Origin: Nitrospirales bacterium
GTDB taxonomy: Bacteria; Nitrospirota; Nitrospiria; Nitrospirales; UBA8639
DNA: 10,361 nucleotides
Reading direction: 5' to 3'
Assembly: GCA_021604265.1 (NCBI GenBank)
Contig: BQIY01000044.1
Coordinates: 1 to 10,361 of the forward strand
The notes below the pieces were generated by a model, which worked only from the letters and a program-made list of their open reading frames with translations, had not been told where the DNA came from and made no database searches. The translations under genes and the position numbers were made by a program. Each line of letters opens with the position of its first letter. The stretch's first letter is position 1. Below, piece by piece: positions 6,712 through 10,361 of the stretch.

Positions 6712-7182
6712 TTACTCTGATGGTGCACAGAGTAATGTATAGACTGTTCCTTTTGTTCCATGTGACGGGTATCCGCCGGGATTAACCCATCGGTTGTTCA
6801 CTTCAGCTAATTTCAACGTCGCATCGCTCGACAATGCAACGGCATCTTCAATCTCGACGTCAGAATAGTGAGCCGACCCTCCATGTTCCTGGACCAGCAT
6901 TCGTGAGGTTACCTGTGACTTCAGCGATCGTCCCAGTTCACTCAGAGCTTGAGTCTTACTCTGAACGATGGCATCTTCTGGGTAATAGGTTGGACCGCTG
7001 ACTCCCATGGCGCATAACCTTCCATCTTTCTGAGGAACATTGGTAATCCACGATGGAGGAGACGCTCCGGAGACTGACTCAAGGGCGTCCCCTCCATGAC
7101 AACCCGCACTGATCACCATGCCGACGAAAAGAAGGCATCGAAAAGGTGATCCGAGGTCATACTGAAATAATTGAGGTGGCAT
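6712..7182 (-). CDS. Small LPP20-like lipoprotein
   Basis: This is a 156-residue predicted lipoprotein: hydrophobic CLLFVGMVIS then lipobox ISAGC with Cys28. The n-region carries only one arginine near the membrane segment, which is light for a signal peptide. The start ATG 7182 has only a weak GAGAG directly before it, so an alternative start is possible. The mature part (about 42-152) matches the LPP20 pattern: PPSWITNVP, then GRLCAMGVSGPTYYPEDAIVQSKTQALSELGRSL split as a strand plus a helix, and a final strand TVYTLLCAP. LPP20 proteins are outer-membrane lipoproteins; FlgP of the Vibrio and Campylobacter flagellar disk belongs to this group. The remaining two cysteines (57 and 152) could pair across the sheet. 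It is the second of three LPP20-like genes in the run, 35 bases after the first, and much shorter than the third. Confidence 0.75.
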   Translation of the reverse strand: MPPQLFQYDLGSPFRCLLFVGMVISAGCHGGDALESVSGASPPSWITNVPQKDGRLCAMGVSGPTYYPEDAIVQSKTQALSELGRSLKSQVTSRMLVQEHGGSAHYSDVEIEDAVALSSDATLKLAEVNNRWVNPGGYPSHGTKGTVYTLLCAPSE

Positions 7183-7193
7183 CTCTCGTACTT

Positions 7194-7209
7194 ATACTCA
7201 TATGAGTAT
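7194..7209. repeat. Perfect 16-base palindrome between two LPP20-like genes
   Basis: ATACTCATATGAGTAT reads the same on both strands with no loop. It lies in the 35-base gap between the first and second LPP20-like lipoprotein genes. It is A/T-rich and not followed by a T run, so it does not look like a terminator. The form suits a dimeric protein binding site or an RNA processing site. Confidence 0.4.
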
Positions 7210-7217
7210 GGAGAAAC

Positions 7218-7838
7218 TCAATGTTTGCCGACCTCGCCTTCAAGCTCATCAAAGGCTTTCTGGGCGTTTTCTTCGATCCGTTTTCGAACTTTTTCCGATA
7301 ATTCTTTGTATTCCGCTTTGGAATTTTCATAGTTTCGAATTTTCTCTAAAAAAGTATCTAAATCTAATCGGGCTAAGGCATAGGCTTCATTCCGCTCTGG
7401 ATGTTCCCAATATTCTTCGATCGTCACGCCTTGCAGCGTCGCATCGGTGACTTCTTTCATGGTATCGGTCACGGCCTGTTCTTCACTATGCGCATCGCCA
7501 TCGCCAGCAGTAACATCAGCCAAATATTGCTTGTTCATGGCCGCGACATAGACCTTAAACTGGCTGGCAATATCACGCCGGGCTTGAGCCGAAGCACTTC
7601 GTCGCATCAGTGATGGGTTTCTGACTCTGCCGGCACTTCCCACGCCATAGAAGGCTCTCTTACTATCTCCACTGAAGGCCTTGCCACCGCTCACAAGCCA
7701 TTCAGGGCCGTCTCCATCTTTGACCAGTTGATTCAAGGTTCTTGGTTTCATGGCCTCTTGTGAGGCACATCCTCCCAGTAGTAAGCCTGCTCCCAAGATG
7801 ATGATTGCTCCAACTTTTGAAAGTTTGACGATGTCCAT
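7218..7838 (-). CDS. LPP20-like lipoprotein with C-terminal coiled-coil helix
   Basis: This is a 206-residue lipoprotein, probably the first gene of the minus-strand run. The start ATG 7838 is preceded by GGAG with 8 bases spacing. The signal peptide has a Lys-containing n-region, a hydrophobic core and a classical lipobox LLGGCAS with Cys24. Asp is absent at +2, so sorting to the outer membrane is expected. Residues about 45-160 fit the LPP20 family: GPEWLVSGG, FYGVGSAGRV, then a helix RRSASAQARRDIASQFKVYV, an amphipathic middle region, and a closing strand NEAYALARLDL. The end (about 162-204) is a highly charged continuous helix rich in Glu, Lys and Arg that should form a coiled coil, possibly for oligomerisation or for reaching the peptidoglycan or another subunit. 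It stands directly behind the likely promoter and structured leader, so it may be the most strongly expressed member. Confidence 0.85.
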   Translation of the reverse strand: MDIVKLSKVGAIIILGAGLLLGGCASQEAMKPRTLNQLVKDGDGPEWLVSGGKAFSGDSKRAFYGVGSAGRVRNPSLMRRSASAQARRDIASQFKVYVAAMNKQYLADVTAGDGDAHSEEQAVTDTMKEVTDATLQGVTIEEYWEHPERNEAYALARLDLDTFLEKIRNYENSKAEYKELSEKVRKRIEENAQKAFDELEGEVGKH

Positions 7839-7969
7839 GTTCTTTGCTCCAATCTTTTATAAGTGAAAGTTGCACATTGCCATGCCACTACCGGCCTATT
7901 TCTGAGCCCATTTTACAGAGTTTTCCCTCTGCAGGTCGTATCTGCTAGGTACCGTTTCCCGCTTTCGGG
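7839..7969 (-). promoter_or_regulatory. 5' leader of the minus-strand run with two small hairpins
   Basis: If transcription starts just downstream of the TATAAT at 7976-7981, the mRNA leader is about 130 bases. It holds CCCG-AAAG-CGGG (7958-7969), right at the presumed 5' end, and CAGAG/CTCTG with a 6-base loop (7916-7931). I compared it by eye with cyclic-di-GMP, cobalamin and fluoride riboswitch consensus elements and saw no match. It may only stabilise the message. Confidence 0.25.
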
Positions 7970-7975
7970 TATCAA

Positions 7976-8004
7976 ATTATAGGATAGTCAAAAAGTCATA
8001 ACCT
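7976..8004 (-). promoter_or_regulatory. Possible sigma-70-type promoter for the minus-strand run
   Basis: On the minus strand there is a perfect TATAAT (7976-7981), with 17 bases to a poor -35 AGGTTA (7999-8004). A TTGACT at 7986-7991 is a better -35 word but is only 4 bases from the -10, too close to work with it. A promoter with a strong -10 and weak -35 often needs an activator. Confidence 0.35.
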
Positions 8005-8369
8005 GAAATCATTAAAAAATCAACTCAATTTTGCTCCCCACCCAAAATGTCGTCGCATCCCCGGGAGGGAGAGTCTTACAAAACCCAAAAATGTCTTGTG
8101 ATTGAAACATCTCCAAATCTCCTGTTCATTTGAATGTCGTCGTTTGCGTTGTGTGTCATGGCAAAATTTCTAAAGCAAACACAATGCCATGTGTGGATAC
8201 ATGTGACTTTTTGCCCTTTTCTCAATCGTCAATACTAATTCAGTAAAGGGTACCTCTAAAAACCATCCCTTTCTGCGATTGCAGCGTCAGCCGCGTGCTC
8301 AAATCCTCATGTATTGGCCCAAGATTAAACGATTCTTCTGAACAATGCTTATGGTTTAGGAGGACAAAG
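8005..8369. other. Intergenic stretch with no supported gene
   Basis: I see no convincing reading frame on either strand. It is locally A/T-richer than the flanking genes. It contains a 10-base direct repeat AATGTCGTCG at 8046-8055 and 8133-8142. It also has an inverted repeat CATGGCA (8157-8163) with TGCCATG (8185-8191), and an overlapping ACACA/TGTGT pair around 8180-8195. It should hold the promoter for the plus-strand genes, but no clear -35/-10 pair is visible. Confidence 0.5.
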
Positions 8370-8389
8370 ATGATTCAAGGAGCCTGATT

Positions 8390-8485
8390 ATGGATTTGGC
8401 TCTATTTCCGCCATGCGGGGCTGACCCCGCATGGTGGATCGAAAGCTTCTTCCCATCCCTCACCTCAAATGTCCATTCATGGTGA
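8390..8485 (+). CDS. Very short ORF (31 residues) with good ribosome binding site, spanning a hairpin
   Basis: ATG 8390 is preceded by AAGGAG with a 7-base spacer. The upstream AGGAGG (8359-8364) also faces a 5-codon frame at 8370-8387 (MIQGA), which ends 2 bases before this ATG. The peptide is rich in Pro, Trp and Phe and has no signal or membrane segment. The 10-base-pair hairpin at 8411-8434 lies inside it, so translation would melt the hairpin. A leader peptide is possible. It is equally possible that neither frame is translated. Confidence 0.25.
   Translation: MDLALFPPCGADPAWWIESFFPSLTSNVHSW
8411..8434. repeat. GC-rich hairpin, 10-base-pair perfect stem
   Basis: The arms CCATGCGGGG (8411-8420) and CCCCGCATGG (8425-8434) flank a 4-base loop CTGA. 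No T run follows on either strand. It shares TGCGGGGCTG with the hairpin at 3094-3121. It could be a terminator or attenuator lacking the T tract, or a copy of a small dispersed repeat. Confidence 0.5.
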
Positions 8486-8503
8486 AAATCCTTAAAAAGT
8501 GAC

Positions 8504-8590
8504 ATGTTAGGTATTTGGAGGCAGTTCCTTCTTCTGGCTTTGTCTTTGGCATTTCCTTTGCTGATGAGTCTTATTCATGAGCGTCTTTGA
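8504..8590 (+). CDS. Possible 28-residue single-membrane-segment peptide
   Basis: The frame MLGIWRQFLLLALSLAFPLL ends soon after with HERL and a stop at 8588-8590. It would be one hydrophobic helix with an Arg near the N-terminus and a charged end, a common form for tiny membrane proteins. There is no good ribosome binding site before ATG 8504, and an opposite-strand frame also crosses the region, so support is weak. Confidence 0.22.
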   Translation: MLGIWRQFLLLALSLAFPLLMSLIHERL

Positions 8591-8719
8591 TGATTGTTTG
8601 AGAGCCATTCTTCTTGAAGACAGAGCCATCGACTCTTTGCCCTTCTTGTTCTCCGGCATGAATTGAGAAAAGAGAGATAATCGCGTAAGCCCTGTTTTGA
8701 AAATTTTAACCAAGTAGAA

Positions 8720-8824
8720 ATGAGATCATTGATGATACTTTTCACACTACTCGGACTCTTGTTTGCAGTTGTGTGCCTCGGACTAGCCAAGGCCTGGCTC
8801 TTATCCCTAGATGACGAGGAATGA
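8720..8824 (+). CDS. Possible 34-residue single-membrane-segment small protein
   Basis: The frame begins MRSLMILFTLLGLLFAVVCL, continues GLAKAWLLSL and ends DDEE with stop TGA 8822-8824. It is one strong membrane helix with an Arg at the N-terminus and four acidic residues at the C-terminus. That layout suits a small inner-membrane protein. The ribosome binding site before ATG 8720 is poor; ATG 8732 is an alternative start. Its stop lies only 2 bases before the next short frame, which in turn ends 6 bases before the LuxR-type regulator, so the three could form one operon. I recognise no family. Confidence rests on the layout of the peptide and on the tight packing. Confidence 0.4.
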   Translation: MRSLMILFTLLGLLFAVVCLGLAKAWLLSLDDEE

Positions 8825-8826
8825 AG

Positions 8827-8943
8827 ATGTTTGCCACAACGTATGTGATGGGTGATGAGTGTTGGGCGTATTGGTCTTCTCTGATAACGAGATATGTGGG
8901 AAATATGATGTCTGGTCAAGTGATTGAGGCAATTCAGGAGTAA
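8827..8943 (+). CDS. Possible 38-residue small protein just upstream of the LuxR-type regulator
   Basis: ATG 8827 follows GAGGA with a 6-base spacer, and the site lies within the last codons of the preceding short frame. The peptide starts MFATTYVMGDECWAYWSSL and ends in a short helix-like SGQVIEAIQE, with stop TAA 8941-8943. It has one cysteine, two tryptophans and no signal or long hydrophobic segment. Its last codons, CAG GAG, contain the AGGAG ribosome binding site of the regulator at 8950, so translation of the two may be coupled. I recognise no family. It could be a leader peptide, a small ligand or regulator of the LuxR-type protein, or an untranslated chance frame. Confidence 0.4.
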   Translation: MFATTYVMGDECWAYWSSLITRYVGNMMSGQVIEAIQE

Positions 8944-8949
8944 TCAACA

Positions 8950-9498
8950 ATGAATGAAACAGTACTTGAAGTCATGACGCCTGCGGCACTGGTCACGGAT
9001 AAGGAGGAGATTGCCTTTTGTAATTTGGCCTTCCAGCAGAAGTTTGGCGTTTCTCCAGGTCAACCACTGATGAAGGAAATTGTCAGGCATTTCCGCAAGA
9101 GTGTGCAGGCGTTTGAGTCATCTCCGCAACAGGAGCGAGAGAAGCAAGATGTTGAATCAATCGGTCCAAGGGTTCGAACGTCTCAGTATCACCTCACATA
9201 TCTCAACGGCGGTAGAGTCAACAGTGGGGGATTGTGGCTTTTAACGGTTACTGAGGTTGGGAAAGTTCAGGATGTATTTCGCCGTTGCATGGAAGGGAAG
9301 CACCTTTCGCCTCGTGAAATAGATGTCGCAACGCTTGTCCGTGAAGGATTCTCCGACAAATACATTGCGGACGAACTTTGTATCAGCAGCTATACCGTCA
9401 ATCAACATCTCAAGCGGATTCATGCAAAGCTTAAGACCCATGCACGTGCACAGCTAGTATCCAGGCTCAATAGCATTTGGACGAAAGAAAATACCTGA
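8950..9498 (+). CDS. LuxR-type transcriptional regulator with PAS-like N-terminal domain
   Basis: This is a 182-residue DNA-binding regulator. ATG 8950 has AGGAG 9 bases upstream. The C-terminal domain (about 116-178) is a clear LuxR/GerE helix-turn-helix: HLSPREIDVATLVREGFSDKYI in two pieces, then ADELCISSYTVNQHLKRIHAKL, then the closing helix with RAQLVSRL. The N-terminal part (about 5-110) has the look of a PAS fold: TPAALVTDKEEIAFCNLAF, a loop, and closing strands with GGLWLLTVTEVG. No phospho-acceptor receiver motif is seen, so it is not a classical response regulator. PAS-like domains bind small molecules or partner proteins, and a single Cys24 is present near the first helix. It is probably an intracellular sensor-regulator controlling the neighbouring exported-protein gene or the divergent lipoprotein run; both targets are inference. 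Two very short frames precede it within 7 bases. Confidence 0.85.
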   Translation: MNETVLEVMTPAALVTDKEEIAFCNLAFQQKFGVSPGQPLMKEIVRHFRKSVQAFESSPQQEREKQDVESIGPRVRTSQYHLTYLNGGRVNSGGLWLLTVTEVGKVQDVFRRCMEGKHLSPREIDVATLVREGFSDKYIADELCISSYTVNQHLKRIHAKLKTHARAQLVSRLNSIWTKENT

Positions 9499-9499
9499 A

Positions 9500-9551
9500 A
9501 CAAGGAATATCGATGAACGTGGAGTGGGAGGTATAGTCGGGCATTCCTTGT
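9500..9551 (+). repeat. Inverted repeat after the regulator gene
   Basis: ACAAGGAAT (9500-9508) and ATTCCTTGT (9543-9551) are perfect 9-base inverted copies 34 bases apart. They begin one base after the regulator stop and lie before the exported-protein gene. No T run follows, so a terminator is unlikely. They may be two halves of an operator, or an mRNA hairpin. Confidence 0.3.
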
Positions 9552-9600
9552 GCATTCGAATCATAGACCGTCATCTATCATAGTGAAGGAGGGTTACATC

Positions 9601-10361
9601 GTGATGAAGCGACATGTTGAGCGGTTATTCAGTATTTTACCTGTGACGTGTTTTTGTTTATGGACGGTGATGTTGTCAACGAGCGTTCAGGCAGCGTCAT
9701 TTAACCTTGAGTATTGGACGGATTCTCAGATTGGATTTGACCGATCTCCAACGGTTCAAGGTCAATCCTTACCTGTCAGTTCCTCCGCCTATCGTACGAT
9801 TTCCGTTCCGCCGCGTTTTACTGGACAGTTTGAGATTACCGACAGTGTTCTTGGAACGCCGAATGCCTTTATTCCTCTGACCTCCAGCAACTTCTTATCT
9901 TTTAATACGCAAGTCGACCGGGCAGGATTTGAGAGACCAGGGGATGCTCTGAGGCTTTGCGGATTGACAAACAACTGTTTGCCGGAAAATGAACGGCTTG
10001 GAGTACGACTTGATCCCAACGGGCGGGTTCAACGGTTCGATATTCCCCAATCGTTTACGTCAAATGCCGGTTCCATTGTCGATACCGATTTTGATGTTTC
10101 CAATAGTATTCGAAACGAACCACAGTTGGTTCTCTGGGATCGAGATCCTCAAAGCGGAAATTCTTCATACTTTGTGGGAGCGGATAATGGAGACTGGGTA
10201 CTCTTAGGTGGAGGTACCGCCGGGGCCTTGGGATGGGTTGATCGGCCAAGGTTTATGGATGATATTGTTACGCCTCTTGGGCAAAACTTTATTGATGGTC
10301 TTGTCCATCAGTGGGGGGTATTCAATTGGTATGAATCGTCAGATGTTACTTCTGGCGGAGT
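9601..10361 (+). CDS. Exported protein of unknown function, N-terminal part (gene runs off the window)
   Basis: The frame is open from GTG 9601 to the window end, 253 codons. AAGGAGG (9586-9592) stands 8 bases before the GTG; ATG 9604 is an alternative. A signal peptide with basic MKRHVER, a hydrophobic middle and a cleavage near VQA-A (residue 31) is clear. The mature part is Ser/Thr/Asn/Gly-rich with many short strands (YRTISVPPRFTGQFEITDS, WVLLGGGTAGALGWV), typical of a secreted or surface beta-rich protein. Two cysteines (LCGLTNNCLP) near residues 119-125 could form a disulfide. The style recalls PEP-CTERM-sorted exported proteins, which often lie next to LuxR-type regulators, but the C-terminal sorting signal would be beyond the window, so this cannot be decided. 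I recognise no specific family. It is 102 bases after the regulator gene. Confidence 0.78.
   Translation, partial: MMKRHVERLFSILPVTCFCLWTVMLSTSVQAASFNLEYWTDSQIGFDRSPTVQGQSLPVSSSAYRTISVPPRFTGQFEITDSVLGTPNAFIPLTSSNFLSFNTQVDRAGFERPGDALRLCGLTNNCLPENERLGVRLDPNGRVQRFDIPQSFTSNAGSIVDTDFDVSNSIRNEPQLVLWDRDPQSGNSSYFVGADNGDWVLLGGGTAGALGWVDRPRFMDDIVTPLGQNFIDGLVHQWGVFNWYESSDVTSGG

Noticed and set aside
6250..6720. 156-residue plus-strand frame opposite the Ig-like protein gene
   Set aside because: It is antisense to a gene with a strong ribosome binding site and signal peptide; the long frame is a by-product of codon bias.
7839..7969. Known riboswitch in the leader
   Set aside because: Compared by eye with cyclic-di-GMP, cobalamin and fluoride elements; only simple hairpins match, no conserved core seen.
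8507..8713. Minus-strand 68-residue Lys/Arg/Gln-rich frame
   Set aside because: It starts with TTG and no ribosome binding site, and its basic, low-complexity composition is what the reverse strand of a hydrophobic-coding stretch gives. Not excluded, but weaker than the plus-strand reading.
8575..8919. Minus-strand 114-residue frame across the short plus-strand frames
   Set aside because: Arg/Ser/His-rich with no domain pattern and in the shadow of the plus-strand frames; no ribosome binding site seen.

Overview
The window looks like a chromosomal segment of a Gram-negative bacterium. Four predicted lipoproteins, several other exported proteins, and CsgG/FlgT/LPP20-type domains all imply an outer membrane and periplasm. 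Base composition is moderate, neither strongly GC- nor AT-rich. No rRNA, tRNA, transposase, integrase or CRISPR array is visible. I cannot name the genus from the sequence. The mix of CHASE2, LPP20/CsgG-like lipoproteins and a LuxR-type regulator beside an exported protein would suit Nitrospirota or a deltaproteobacterial-type lineage, but that is inference.

Region 1 (7838 down to 1, minus strand) is a run of nine co-directional genes. In transcription order they are: an LPP20-like lipoprotein (7838-7218), a second small LPP20-like lipoprotein (7182-6712), a secreted protein with a C-terminal Ig-like domain (6629-6117), a secreted HtrA-type serine protease without PDZ (6061-5060), an unrecognised exported helical protein overlapping it by 4 bases (5063-4425), a CsgG-like lipoprotein with a helical-repeat tail (4365-3166), a large LPP20/FlgT-like lipoprotein (2970-1774), a CsgG-like secreted protein with a FlgT-like C-terminal domain (1716-802), and the start of a CHASE2 membrane protein (628 to beyond base 1). 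A GC-rich hairpin at 3094-3121 may divide the run in two. A TATAAT box at 7976-7981 and a structured leader precede the first gene.

Region 2 (about 7990-8949) is mostly intergenic. Its first 380 bases hold nothing clearly coding. Its second half, read on the plus strand, holds several very short ORFs. Two of them (8720-8824 and 8827-8943) are packed directly against the next gene.

Region 3 (8950-10361, plus strand) has a LuxR-type DNA-binding regulator with a PAS-like N-terminus. After it comes the start of a large exported protein with a strong ribosome binding site, cut by the window end.

Taken together, the minus-strand genes look like an envelope complex: outer-membrane or periplasmic lipoproteins, a periplasmic protease, and a CHASE2 sensor that could carry a periplasmic signal across the inner membrane. 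No flagellar or curli structural genes are present, so the CsgG/FlgT/LPP20 relatives here probably serve another purpose. This cluster is the best candidate in the window for an undescribed system.
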